Below, in pieces: positions 43,316 through 55,335 of a stretch of 64,000 bases of DNA. A model generated the notes under the pieces. It did not search any database. It was not told the origin of the DNA and saw nothing but the letters and a program-made list of their open reading frames with translations. Within the stretch, counting starts at the first letter, position 1. Every line of letters starts with the position of its first letter. Location of the stretch: contig NZ_BLIN01000005.1 of NCBI RefSeq assembly GCF_009811555.1, positions 1,187,501 to 1,251,500 of the forward strand, in the 5' to 3' direction. This DNA comes from Streptomyces caniferus (GTDB lineage Bacteria; Actinomycetota; Actinomycetes; Streptomycetales; Streptomycetaceae). A program made the translations under genes and the position numbers.

Positions 43316-43628
43316 ACCGCTCCCCGCTCTCGCGCCGTACCGGGCGGCGGTCGAGGCCGGCCCGGTGTCGTATGAGCGAAAGTCAATCCCAGATGGGAGA
43401 ACGAAACAACGCATCCGTGATCGCGCCGGGAACACCTCTTGTCGGATCGTTGAACAATCCTCTACGTTGTCCTCGCGACGCCGGTCGGCTCGAGTGCCCT
43501 CGGGGGAGAGTCACTACGGATACGGGCCGGCCGGAACGTCCCGCCCGACCTGCCCGCGCACGAGCCGTCGCGCCGGTGCCCCCCGGCCCGCGCCCCACCG
43601 GCCCCGAGCCCCCATGGAACGGACCCAC
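43316..43628. other. Divergent regulator/pxpA region, no gene seen
   Basis: This 313-bp region holds the second GntR site (43438-43459). The region 43500-43628 is C-rich leader before pxpA. No RNA gene or riboswitch is recognisable. Confidence 0.5.
43438..43459. promoter_or_regulatory. GntR operator copy 2 (before pxpA)
   Basis: TTGTCGGATCGTTGAACAA with flanks is the near-identical partner, in opposite orientation, of the site at 42475-42496. From here the regulator could control both its own gene and pxpABC. Confidence 0.75.
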
Positions 43629-44405
43629 ATGAGCGACCCGGCGGCCCCTCCCGTCATCGACCTCAACGCCGACCTCGGGGAAGGCTTCGGCCGCTGGCAG
43701 CTCACCGACGACGAGGCCCTGCTCTCCGTCGTCACCAGCGCCAACGTCGCCTGCGGCTTCCACGCCGGCGACCCGGCCACCATGCGCCGGGTGTGCGAAC
43801 TGGCCGCCGAGCGCGGCGTGGTCATCGGCGCCCAGGTCTCCTACCGCGACCTGGCCGGCTTCGGCCGCCGCGCGATGGAGGTGCCGTCGGACGAGCTGTC
43901 CGCCGAGATCACCTACCAGATCGGTGCGCTGGAGGTCTTCGCGCGCGCCGCCGGTGCCGGCGTCGGCTACGTCAAACCGCACGGCGCGCTCTACAACCGC
44001 TGCGTCCATGACGAGGAGCAGGCCGGTGCCGTCGTCGACGGCATCCTCGCCGCGGGCGGCGGCCTGCCGGTCCTCGGGCTGCCCGGCTCGCGGCTGCACG
44101 AGGCCGCCCGGCGGGCCCGACTGCCCGTCGTCGGCGAGGCCTTCGCCGACCGTGCCTACACCGACGAGGGCACCCTCGTCCCCCGCCGTGAGCCGGGCGC
44201 GGTGGTCCACGACGCCGACGAGGTCGTCAAGCGGGCCCTCGGCATGGCCCGCGACCACACCGTCACCTCCCGCGACGGCCGGCGCGTCGGCATCACGGCC
44301 CGCTCGCTGTGCCTGCACGGCGACACCCCCGGCGCCGCGGACCTCGCCCGGCGCGTACGGTCCGAGCTGACCGCGGCCGGTGTCCACATCCGGAGCTTCG
44401 CATGA
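43629..44405 (+). CDS. pxpA: 5-oxoprolinase subunit A (LamB/YcsF family)
   Basis: The 258-residue protein is the A subunit of the prokaryotic ATP-dependent 5-oxoprolinase, which opens 5-oxoproline to glutamate. Family blocks are IDLNADLGEGFGRW, SANVACGFHAGDP, GAQVSYRDLAGFGRR, VKPHGALYN, GEAFADRAYTDEGTLVPR and CLHGDTPGA. Length is as expected. The ATG at 43629 gives the conserved start; another ATG at 43614 would add five residues. The stop overlaps the next ATG as ATGA. Confidence 0.96.
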   Translation: MSDPAAPPVIDLNADLGEGFGRWQLTDDEALLSVVTSANVACGFHAGDPATMRRVCELAAERGVVIGAQVSYRDLAGFGRRAMEVPSDELSAEITYQIGALEVFARAAGAGVGYVKPHGALYNRCVHDEEQAGAVVDGILAAGGGLPVLGLPGSRLHEAARRARLPVVGEAFADRAYTDEGTLVPRREPGAVVHDADEVVKRALGMARDHTVTSRDGRRVGITARSLCLHGDTPGAADLARRVRSELTAAGVHIRSFA

Positions 44406-45025
44406 GGCCGCTGCCGGTCGGTGAACACGGCCTGCTGATCGAGCTGGACAGCGCCGAGAAGGTCGAGGCGCTGCACGCCGAGCTGCTGCGCCGGGCCGCC
44501 GACGGCGCCCTGCCGCCGCTGCGCGAGATCGTGCCGGCCGCCCGTACGGTGCTCCTCGACGGCCTCGCCGACCCCCGCGGGCTCCTCGCCGAGCTCGCCG
44601 CCTGGGACATTCCCCCGCTCACCGCCGGCGACCGGCCCGCCGTGGAGATCCCGGTCCGCTACGACGGCCCCGATCTCCTCGATGTCGCCGCCCTGTGGGA
44701 CTGCACCGCCGACGAGGTGGTGCGGCGGCACTGTGCCACCGAGTTCCACGTCGCCTTCTGCGGCTTCGCCCCCGGCTTCGGCTATCTGACCGGGCTGCCC
44801 GAGCCGCTGCACGTCCCGCGCCGGGACACTCCCCGTACCAAGGTCCCGGTCGGCTCGGTCGCCCTGGCCGGCCCGTACACCGGTGTCTACCCGCGCTCCT
44901 CCCCCGGCGGCTGGCAGCTGATCGGCACCACCGACACCGTCCTGTGGGACCCGCGCCGCGAACCGGCCGCGCTGCTCACCCCCGGCACCCGTGTCCGCTT
45001 CGTCCCGCAGGAGACCGCCCGATGA
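44402..45025 (+). CDS. pxpB: 5-oxoprolinase subunit B (KipI family)
   Basis: The 207-residue protein is the KipI-like B subunit of prokaryotic 5-oxoprolinase. It has the conserved AFCGFAPGFGYLTGLP and VPVGSVALAGPYTGVYPRSSPGGWQLIG stretches. Subunits B and C form the complex that handles the ATP-dependent step with A. The gene overlaps both neighbours by four bases (ATGA), ensuring balanced synthesis. Confidence 0.96.
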   Translation: MRPLPVGEHGLLIELDSAEKVEALHAELLRRAADGALPPLREIVPAARTVLLDGLADPRGLLAELAAWDIPPLTAGDRPAVEIPVRYDGPDLLDVAALWDCTADEVVRRHCATEFHVAFCGFAPGFGYLTGLPEPLHVPRRDTPRTKVPVGSVALAGPYTGVYPRSSPGGWQLIGTTDTVLWDPRREPAALLTPGTRVRFVPQETAR

Positions 45026-45885
45026 CCGACCGCGCCTTCTCGGTCGTCCGGGCCGGTGCGCTCACCACCGTCCAGGACCTCGGCAGGCCCGGCCATGCCC
45101 ACCTCGGTGTGCCGCGGGCCGGCGCCCTCGACGAGCCCGCGCACCGCCTCGCCAACCGCCTGGTCGGCAACCCCGGGTCCGCCGCCGCACTGGAGACGAC
45201 GCTCACGGGCTGTGCCGTGCGGGTCCGTACGGCCACCACCGTCGCCGTCACGGGCGCACCCTGCCCGGTGACCGTCGACGGCCGCCCCGCCCCCTGGGGC
45301 GCGCCGGTCCACGTCCCGGCGGGCGCCGTCCTGGACGCGGGACCGGCCACCCACGGCCTGCGCTCCCACCTCGCCTTCGCCGGGGGCATCGACACCGAAC
45401 CGGTCCTGGGCAGCCGCGCCGCCGACCTGCTCTCCGGCCTGGGCCCCGACCCGCTCACCGAGGGAGCGGTCCTCCCGCTGGGCGCCCCGTACGGCCCGGC
45501 CGCCACCGCCGACGCGGTCCCGCACCCCGGCCCGGTGACGGAGCTCCTCCTGCCGTTCCTGCCCGGCCCCCGCGACGCGTGGTTCACCGCCGCCGGCCTG
45601 CACACCCTCGCCACCGGCCGCTTCCGCGTCTCCCCGGCCAGCAACCGCATCGGCCTGCGCACCGAAGGCCCGCCTCTGGAACGCGCCCGGACCGGCGAAC
45701 TCCCCAGCGAGGGCATGCCGCTGGGCGCCCTCCAGGTCCCGCCCGACGGGCTGCCGGTCCTCTTCCTCCACGACCACCCCACGACCGGCGGCTACCCGGT
45801 CATCGGCGTCGTCCCCGAGCGCTACCTGGCCCCCGCGGCGCAGGCGGCACCGGGAACTCCGGTCCGCTTTCTCCGGATGCGCTGA
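45022..45885 (+). CDS. pxpC: 5-oxoprolinase subunit C (KipA family)
   Basis: The 287-residue biotin-dependent-carboxylase-like domain protein is subunit C. It shows VVRAGALTTVQDLGRPGHAHLGVPRAGALD, split over the first 35 residues, then SPASNRIGLRTEGPPL, SEGMPLGALQVPPDGLPVLF and TTGGYPVIGVV. It completes pxpABC. A hairpin overlapping its stop codon (45884-45911) ends the operon. Confidence 0.96.
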   Translation: MTDRAFSVVRAGALTTVQDLGRPGHAHLGVPRAGALDEPAHRLANRLVGNPGSAAALETTLTGCAVRVRTATTVAVTGAPCPVTVDGRPAPWGAPVHVPAGAVLDAGPATHGLRSHLAFAGGIDTEPVLGSRAADLLSGLGPDPLTEGAVLPLGAPYGPAATADAVPHPGPVTELLLPFLPGPRDAWFTAAGLHTLATGRFRVSPASNRIGLRTEGPPLERARTGELPSEGMPLGALQVPPDGLPVLFLHDHPTTGGYPVIGVVPERYLAPAAQAAPGTPVRFLRMR

Positions 45886-45911
45886 GGGCGCGTCCGCAGC
45901 GTCGCGCCCTC
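45884..45911. terminator. Terminator at the end of pxpC
   Basis: Perfect 9-base arms GAGGGCGCG/CGCGCCCTC enclose a 10-base loop. The hairpin begins within the TGA stop and lies between the convergent pxpC and OPLAH genes. Confidence 0.6.
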
Positions 45912-45995
45912 CCGGCGGACGACGGCGTGCCCCGGGCGCGCCTCCTGCCTGACCGGGCGGGCGGCGCGCCGGCCACCGTCCGCCGGGCGGCCCCG

Positions 45996-49606
<3,611 letters not shown>

Positions 49607-49610
<4 letters not shown>

Positions 49611-50566
49611 CCTGCCATTGTCGCAGCGCCCTTCGCCGTCGCGGCGGCTTGCCGCGCCCCGCCACCGTCCGGGTCGGCCAGGGCGGCGAGCGCGGCCTGC
49701 GCGGCACGGTCGGCCGCGGCGTCCAGCAGCCGCCCGGACCCCGCCAGTCCGTGCCGGCACTCCTGGAGCGCCAGGCCGAGCAGGCCGGGCAGCAGATCCG
49801 TGCACCGGTCGGCGACCCAGCGGGTGCCGCGGGTCGCCATCCACCGGACGGAGCCGGCGCGGGTCGGCGGCGGGCCGTCGAGGGTGAGCGCGGGCGCCGG
49901 TCCGACGGGCAGGCCGGCGGCGGCCAGCGCCGCATGGAAACCGCGGGCCAGCAGACGGTGGCCGCGCTCGCTGGGGTGCAGCCGGTCCACGCTCCAGGAG
50001 GCGCGCTCGGCGACCCAGGGGTGTTCGGCGAGGTGCAGATGAACGCCCTGGTGACGCGCGGACACCGCATGGACGACGGTGTTCACGGCGCGCATCCGGC
50101 GGGCCAGCGGACGCGCCAGCGGCGGGGGCAGCCCCAGCATCCGGCCCGGATCGGGCAGACAGGCCGTCAGCACCACGGCTCCGTCGGCGCTCAGCGCACC
50201 GTGCGCCCGGTCCAGCGCGTCCGCGACCCGCTCGATGGCGAAGGCCGCGCGCAGGGTGTCGTTCGCCCCGACGACCAGGGAGGCGAAGCGCGGCCCGAGC
50301 GCGCGGGCCGCGGGGAGCTGCCGCTCGGCCAGCTCGGCCGCCAGCGCGCCGCTGCGCGCCAGGTTCACCAGCTCCACGCCGCCCGGCCGCTCGCCCAGTG
50401 TCCCGGCGAGCAGGGCCGCCCAGCCGCGCCAGCCGCCGCCGGGTACCGGGTCCCCGAGCCCCTCGGTCAGCGAATCGCCGAGCGCGACAAAGCGGACCGG
50501 GGCCGGGAAACGGCCGCCGCCCGGCGTCTGCTCCGGTACCACCGCCCCCTCGGAACGCACCGTCAC
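49607..50566 (-). CDS. SGNH/GDSL-family esterase or lipase
   Basis: The 319-residue protein is an SGNH hydrolase. Block I is [13 protein letters not shown] with the nucleophile Ser, block II carries the oxyanion Gly in LVNLARSG, block III is VGANDTLR, and block V is [11 protein letters not shown] with the catalytic Asp and His. There is no signal peptide. Substrate is unknown. The GTG at 50566 overlaps the preceding glycosyltransferase stop as GTGA, and its own stop overlaps the 5-oxoprolinase start, so it is sandwiched in a tightly coupled run. Confidence 0.9.
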
Positions 50567-51792
50567 CACCCGCCCAGCGGGCCGGCCGCGGACGGCGAGG
50601 ACGCGGCGGCGACCGGCCTGCCGAGCGGCGCGGGCGCGTCGTGCGCCGCCAGGAAGGCATCGACGGCGGGCTGCCAGCCGTAGCCCTCGGCACGGCGCCG
50701 GGCGGCGGCGCGCCGGGCGGGTTCCGGCCGGGCCAGGACCCGCTGGACCGCATCGGCGAACGAGGGCCCGTCGTCGAGCGCCGTGTCGCCGCCGCTGCCG
50801 ACCAGCCCCGCCAGCGCCGACGCCGCACTGGCGACCACCGGCGTGCCGCAGGCGAGGGCCTCCAGGGCGGCCAGTCCGAAGGTCTCGGCCGGGCCGGGCG
50901 CCAGGGCGACATCGGCGCCGGCCTGCAGCGCGGCGAGCCGGGACCGGTCGGCGAGATGCCCGAGGAACGCCGTGGGAAGCCGCTCGGCCCGCGCCCGGGC
51001 CTCCAACCGCGCCCGCAGCGGCCCGTCACCGGCCACCACCAGCGTCGCGTCGACCCCGCGCCGCCGCAGCTCCGCCAGCGCGTCCAGCGCCCGCCCCGGC
51101 CGCTTCTCCTGCGACAACCGGGAGCAGAGCAGCAACAGGACCGCCGACCGGCCCGCCCAGCGCCGCCGCAGCTCGGCACTGCGGCAGTCCGGGTGCCAGG
51201 CGGCGAGATCGACACCGAGCGGAGCGCGCACCACATTGCGCACCCCGACCCGGGTGAACTCCGCCGCTGCCCATTCGGTGGTGCACACGACCCGGCTGTA
51301 GGCGTGCGCCGTACGGCGGTTGAGCCGGTCCGCGGCGGCGCGGGCCAGCGGCTGCGGTACGCCCCAGGTGCGCAGCACCCCGTCCACGCTCTCGTGCGAG
51401 ACCATCACCGCGGGGATCCGCGCGCGGCGCGCCCACTCCCCCGTCCAGCGCAGCGTCGTCCGGTCGGAGACCTCCAGCCGGTCGGGGGCCAGCGACTGCA
51501 GCAGCCGCTGGAGTCCGCGACGGTCGGTCAGCATGCGGTAGCCGCCGCTGCCCGGCAGCTCGGGCCCCGGCACGGTGATCACCCGGCCCTGCGCGGTGAC
51601 CTCGTCGCGCAGGCCGGCCGTCCCGCCCGCTCCCGGCGGCCCGGGCACGATGAGCACCGGCTCGTGCCCGGCGGCCCGGTAGCCCGCGCCGAGTTCGCGC
51701 AGTGCGGTGCGCAGCCCGCCGGAGGCCGGGGTGACGAAGTTGGCGATCCGGACGATCCGCAGGCCCGCCCGGGGGCCGCGTCGGGCGTTCAT
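50563..51792 (-). CDS. Glycosyltransferase family 4 (second of pair)
   Basis: The 409-residue GT-B enzyme has an N-terminal acceptor domain ([20 protein letters not shown]) and a C-terminal nucleotide-sugar domain with [34 protein letters not shown] and the donor-binding E-x7-E block [20 protein letters not shown]. Mannosyltransferases of phosphoinositide glycolipids have this form, but donor and acceptor are not readable. Start and stop overlap its neighbours by four bases. Confidence 0.9.
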   Translation of the reverse strand: MNARRGPRAGLRIVRIANFVTPASGGLRTALRELGAGYRAAGHEPVLIVPGPPGAGGTAGLRDEVTAQGRVITVPGPELPGSGGYRMLTDRRGLQRLLQSLAPDRLEVSDRTTLRWTGEWARRARIPAVMVSHESVDGVLRTWGVPQPLARAAADRLNRRTAHAYSRVVCTTEWAAAEFTRVGVRNVVRAPLGVDLAAWHPDCRSAELRRRWAGRSAVLLLLCSRLSQEKRPGRALDALAELRRRGVDATLVVAGDGPLRARLEARARAERLPTAFLGHLADRSRLAALQAGADVALAPGPAETFGLAALEALACGTPVVASAASALAGLVGSGGDTALDDGPSFADAVQRVLARPEPARRAAARRRAEGYGWQPAVDAFLAAHDAPAPLGRPVAAASSPSAAGPLGGW

Positions 51793-52916
51793 GCCGCCAC
51801 CGCCGTCCGGCCGCTGAGGACGGCCTCGTAGTGGCCCAGCAGCTGGTCGCCGACGGCTTCCCAGGTGCGGTCCTCGACGGCTCTGCGGGCCGCGGCGCCG
51901 TAGCGGACACGCAGTTCGGCGCTGCGCGCGAGCACCCGCACCGCGTCCCGGAACGCGCCACCGTCGCCCGGTGTCACCAGCAGCCCCGTACGGCCGTGGT
52001 CCACCAGGTCGAGCGGACCGCCCGCCCGCGGCGCCACCACCGGAACGCCGGAGGCCATCGCCTCCTGCACGGTCTGACAGAAGGTCTCATACGGTCCGGT
52101 ATGGACGAAGACGTCCAACGAGGCGTAGAGCCGGGCGAGTTCGTCCCCCGTACGGCGGCCGAGGAAGCGGGCCCCGGGCAGCGCGGTCCGCAGCCCGGCG
52201 GCGCTGGGGCCCTCGCCGATGACGACGGTGCGTATGCCCGGCAGCCGTGAGGTCTCGGCCAGCAGCCGGACCTCCTTCTCCGGCGCGAGCCGTCCCACGT
52301 ACCCCACCAGCAGCTCCCGTCCCGCGGTGAGCGAGCTGCGCAGCACCGCGTCACGCCGGCCGGGGTGGAACCGTTCGGAGTCGACGCCGCGCGGCCAGAG
52401 GTGGACCCGCGGCACCCCGTGCTCGGTCAGGTCCAGCAGCGCGGCGCTGGAGGGCGCCAGGGTGCGGTCGGCGGCGCCGTGCACCGCCCGGATGCGCCGC
52501 CAGGCCGTGGCCGCGCCGCCGCCGAGGTAGGTGCGGGCGTAGCGGCCCAGATCGGTCTGGTAGACGGCGATCGCGGGCACCTGGCGGCGGGCGGCGGCCG
52601 CCATCCCCCGGGCGCCGAGCACGAACGGGCTGGCGAGGTGGACGAGATCGGGACGGTGCCCGGCGAGCGCCGCGGACAGCCGGCGTCCGGGCAGCGCGAT
52701 CCGCACCTGCGGATAGCCGGGCAGCGGCATCGAGGGCACCCGGACGACGGGGCAGGGACTCTCCTGCGTACCGGTGGCGGGCGACGCGCCACCGAGCGGC
52801 GCGATGACGAGCGGATCGTGCCCGCGCCGGACGAGGTGCCGGGCGGTTTCCAGGGCGCAGTGGGAGACGCCGTTGACATCGGGCGGGAAGGATTCGGTGA
52901 CGAGGGCGACACGCAT
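51789..52916 (-). CDS. Glycosyltransferase family 4, PimB/MgtA-like (first of pair)
   Basis: This 375-residue GT-B enzyme opens with RVALVTESFPPDVNGVSHCA, characteristic of actinobacterial alpha-mannosyltransferases (MgtA/PimB group). It has VGYVGRLAPEKEVRLLAE, VVIGEGPSAAGL, and the E-x7-E block PYETFCQTVQEAMASGVPVV. It is the first gene of a coupled run with a second glycosyltransferase and an SGNH hydrolase, suggesting assembly and trimming of a membrane glycolipid. No good ribosome site precedes the ATG at 52916. Confidence 0.91.
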   Translation of the reverse strand: MRVALVTESFPPDVNGVSHCALETARHLVRRGHDPLVIAPLGGASPATGTQESPCPVVRVPSMPLPGYPQVRIALPGRRLSAALAGHRPDLVHLASPFVLGARGMAAAARRQVPAIAVYQTDLGRYARTYLGGGAATAWRRIRAVHGAADRTLAPSSAALLDLTEHGVPRVHLWPRGVDSERFHPGRRDAVLRSSLTAGRELLVGYVGRLAPEKEVRLLAETSRLPGIRTVVIGEGPSAAGLRTALPGARFLGRRTGDELARLYASLDVFVHTGPYETFCQTVQEAMASGVPVVAPRAGGPLDLVDHGRTGLLVTPGDGGAFRDAVRVLARSAELRVRYGAAARRAVEDRTWEAVGDQLLGHYEAVLSGRTAVAA

Positions 52917-53082
52917 ACCGCTGTTGTCGGCGCGCCGTGCGTGGAAGGGACCAAGGGGATCTTTCCTGCCGGAGAACGTTCCACTGCGTTTTGCTGCGCT
53001 TCCCACATTTTCGGCTTTCCGGCCGTGGGGGTTGCTCGCCGGTCCGCTGCGCTTTGCCGCGCCTCGTTTTTGGCTTTCCCAC

Positions 53083-53197
53083 CGTTGCGCCTGCGGCGGG
53101 CGGGGCCGCTGCGCGGGGCTGTCGGGGTGCGGTGACGGGCCTGCGCGGGTGGGGGTGTCCGGACTGCTTCGCTTTACGTCCGGACACCCCCACCCGC
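53083..53197 (+). repeat. Hairpin repeat element, plus orientation
   Basis: A leader block (53083-53144) is followed by a perfect 19-bp stem (53145-53163 and 53179-53197) with the 15-base loop CTGCTTCGCTTTACG. The leader block is about 95% identical to the reverse complement of 53436-53496. Confidence 0.85.
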
Positions 53198-53372
53198 TCC
53201 GACCCGCCCCCTCCCGTGAGTGGGAGGGAAAAACGTTGGTGGGAGTGCACGCAGGTGGTCCGGTGCACCTCGTGATCACACAGAAACGCGTCCCCCGGTA
53301 CGACCGGCAAGGACCCGAACGGCCACAGCGACGGCCCGCCCCCACCGGCCTTCACTCACTCCACCCACGGGA

Positions 53373-53496
53373 GGTGACGGGCCGGAGGGGCAGGGGTGTG
53401 GGACGTAAAGCGAAGCAGTCCCACACCCCTGCCCCGCAGGCCCGTCACCGCACCCACAGCCCCGCGCAGCGGACCCCGCCCGCCGCAGGCGCAACG
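53373..53496 (-). repeat. Hairpin repeat element, minus orientation
   Basis: A perfect 17-bp stem (53387-53403 and 53419-53435), with an outer 11-bp stem (53373-53383 and 53439-53449), carries the loop CGTAAAGCGAAGCAG. This is the exact reverse complement of the loop of the plus element, while the stem sequence differs. Confidence 0.85.
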
Positions 53497-53609
53497 GCGA
53501 GCAAGCCCCACGGCGGGACAGGCAAAGCGCAGCGGACGGGCGCACCGCGCAGCAGGCGATAAACGGCGACAAACCACCACGGCGGAAAAGACAAAAACGT
53601 GGGAAGAAC

Positions 53610-55025
53610 CTAGGCCTCCGGTCCGATCCGGCTACGGACAGCCGTTTGGACCTCGGCCTCCTCCGCCGGGTCGGCGGCCAGGCGGCGGAGCTGTTCGACG
53701 ACCCGGTCGTCGCCGGTGGCGGCGTGCCGGGCGGCCAGTTCCCGGGTGGTCTCCTCGCAGTCCCACAGGCACTCGACGGCGAAGCCGGCCGCGAACCCGG
53801 GGTCGGTGGCGGCGAGCGCTCCGGCGGCCCGGCCGCGGAGGTGGGAGGAGGACGTCTCGCGGTAGATGTGCCGCAGGACGGGGGCGGCGCAGCCGACACC
53901 GAGGCGGCCGGTGCCGTCGACCAGCTCCCACAGGCCGTCCGCATCGGGGCCCTCCTCGCGGACGGTCCGCCGCAAGGCGGCCAGCACCGCTTCGGCGTCG
54001 CGCCGGCCGCCGCGGCGGGCGAGCAGGGCTGCGGCGGACGCGCCCAGCCGGTCGGCGCGCGGCGCCCAGACCCTGGCCCGTGCGACGGCGGCCACGCTGA
54101 GCATGCGTGCGAAGGCGGCGAGTGCGGCGGAGACCAGCTGTTCGGAGGAGAAGGGGTCGACGACCGCGTCCTCGATCAGGTCGAGGGCGTCCGGGTCGCC
54201 GCGTTCGGCGAGGTGGTGGAGTACGGCGGCGCGGGCCGGGTCCGGTGCGTTGCGCGCGGCGCGGATCAGCTCGGGGCGGTCCTCGGGACCGGCGACGGCG
54301 GCCAGGCAGCGGGCGGCGGCGATGTGGCGGTGCTCCTCGGGCGCCTGCTCCAGGTTCTGCTCGGCCCATTGGAGGACCTCGGTCACGCTCCAGCCGGGGC
54401 GCGGCCCGCGGGGCCGCAGCTGCCGCTGCCAGCGGTCGAAGGAGCCCTGTTCCCCGGCGGCGGCCAGTCGCGTGCCGTAACGGGGGTCCTCGGCCCACAG
54501 GCGCCAGGGCCGGGGCTCGAAGGCGTCGCGGACGGCGGCGGCCAGCTCGCCGTCACCCTCCTCGGTCTCCGGGAAGCGGGCGAGGACGGCGGGGGCGAGC
54601 GTCATCAGGCCGGCGTCGTCGTCACGCAGCGCGAGCTCGTCCAGGGCCCAGCGCCAGTTGGTGCCGGCCGCGGCGTAGCTGCGCAGCAGCAGACGGGCGG
54701 CGTCCCTGCCGTAGGCGGCGAGGTGGCCGAGGACCGCGAGGGCGAGGCCGGTGCGCTCCTCGCCGGTGTCGACGAGGTCGTCGGGGTGGAAGAGGTGGCG
54801 TTCGATCTCCTCGAGCCCGCCGTCGAGCTGCATGTAGAGGCGCGCGTAGTAGAGCGAGCGGTTCTCGACCTGCCAGTCGCGGCGGGGGTCGCGCAGCACG
54901 CTGTCGTTGAGTGCCGCGAGCGCCTCGGCCCGCGGCGCCGCGAGGGCATGCAGGGTCCCGTCGCCGCGGCCTCGCTGCAGGAGGCCGAGCAGGGTGCCAC
55001 TGGGCGCTATGTCTGGATCGAACAT
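53610..55025 (-). CDS. HEAT/armadillo-repeat-like hypothetical protein
   Basis: The 471-residue protein is Ala/Arg/Leu-rich and all-helical in appearance, with repeated units such as ARCLAAVAGPEDRPELIRAARN, AAVLHHLAERGDPDALDLIEDAV and LRGRAAGALAATDPGFAAGFAVECL that resemble HEAT repeats. No catalytic motif, signal or membrane segment is seen. It probably binds another protein. The ATG at 55025 is the likely start though its ribosome site is weak; the frame stays open upstream to 55337 without coding character. It is divergent from the SpoIIE-like gene. Confidence 0.78.
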   Translation of the reverse strand: MFDPDIAPSGTLLGLLQRGRGDGTLHALAAPRAEALAALNDSVLRDPRRDWQVENRSLYYARLYMQLDGGLEEIERHLFHPDDLVDTGEERTGLALAVLGHLAAYGRDAARLLLRSYAAAGTNWRWALDELALRDDDAGLMTLAPAVLARFPETEEGDGELAAAVRDAFEPRPWRLWAEDPRYGTRLAAAGEQGSFDRWQRQLRPRGPRPGWSVTEVLQWAEQNLEQAPEEHRHIAAARCLAAVAGPEDRPELIRAARNAPDPARAAVLHHLAERGDPDALDLIEDAVVDPFSSEQLVSAALAAFARMLSVAAVARARVWAPRADRLGASAAALLARRGGRRDAEAVLAALRRTVREEGPDADGLWELVDGTGRLGVGCAAPVLRHIYRETSSSHLRGRAAGALAATDPGFAAGFAVECLWDCEETTRELAARHAATGDDRVVEQLRRLAADPAEEAEVQTAVRSRIGPEA

Positions 55026-55335
55026 GAGGTCAGCATCCGGTGCGGGGGGCAGGCTGGCAACGGGATTTCCGCTGACCGGCATTCTTGCCGGTGACCGCGG
55101 GCCGTAAGCCTCGTTCCCACCATGGATCGACGGAAGCGCCTGCGTACGGCGGCCGAAGCCTAGCTTGGAAGCTGTCATTCCGCCGATTCGCCCCGGGATT
55201 GCCCAGGAAAGCCGGGGGCATATGCCAGATGCACCACCGTATCGGGTAGTGCCAAATCCCTTACGGACGGTCGCCGCCTGTGCAACAGTCGTTACCGGCC
55301 CTTCAGCCCGGCGCCGCCTGATCACGGAGTACGTC
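55026..55335. other. Divergent region HEAT/SpoIIE-like genes, no gene seen
   Basis: This 310-bp stretch has lower GC near 55165-55265 and must hold two promoters. I could not identify convincing boxes. Confidence 0.35.

Larger units (their letters stand above)
52917..53609. other. Gene-free region filled with inverted hairpin repeats
   Basis: No gene is supported in these 693 bp. Two related elements lie in opposite orientation, each with a GC-rich leader block and a long hairpin (listed separately). Short degenerate copies of GGCTTTCC and GCTGCGCTTTG occur at 52990-53080 and, inverted, at 53505-53600. Open frames here lack family signals and are repeat translations. Confidence 0.7.

Noticed and set aside
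53220..53562. Small genes in the hairpin-repeat region
   Set aside because: The open frames are translations of the inverted repeats, with no ribosome site or family motif.
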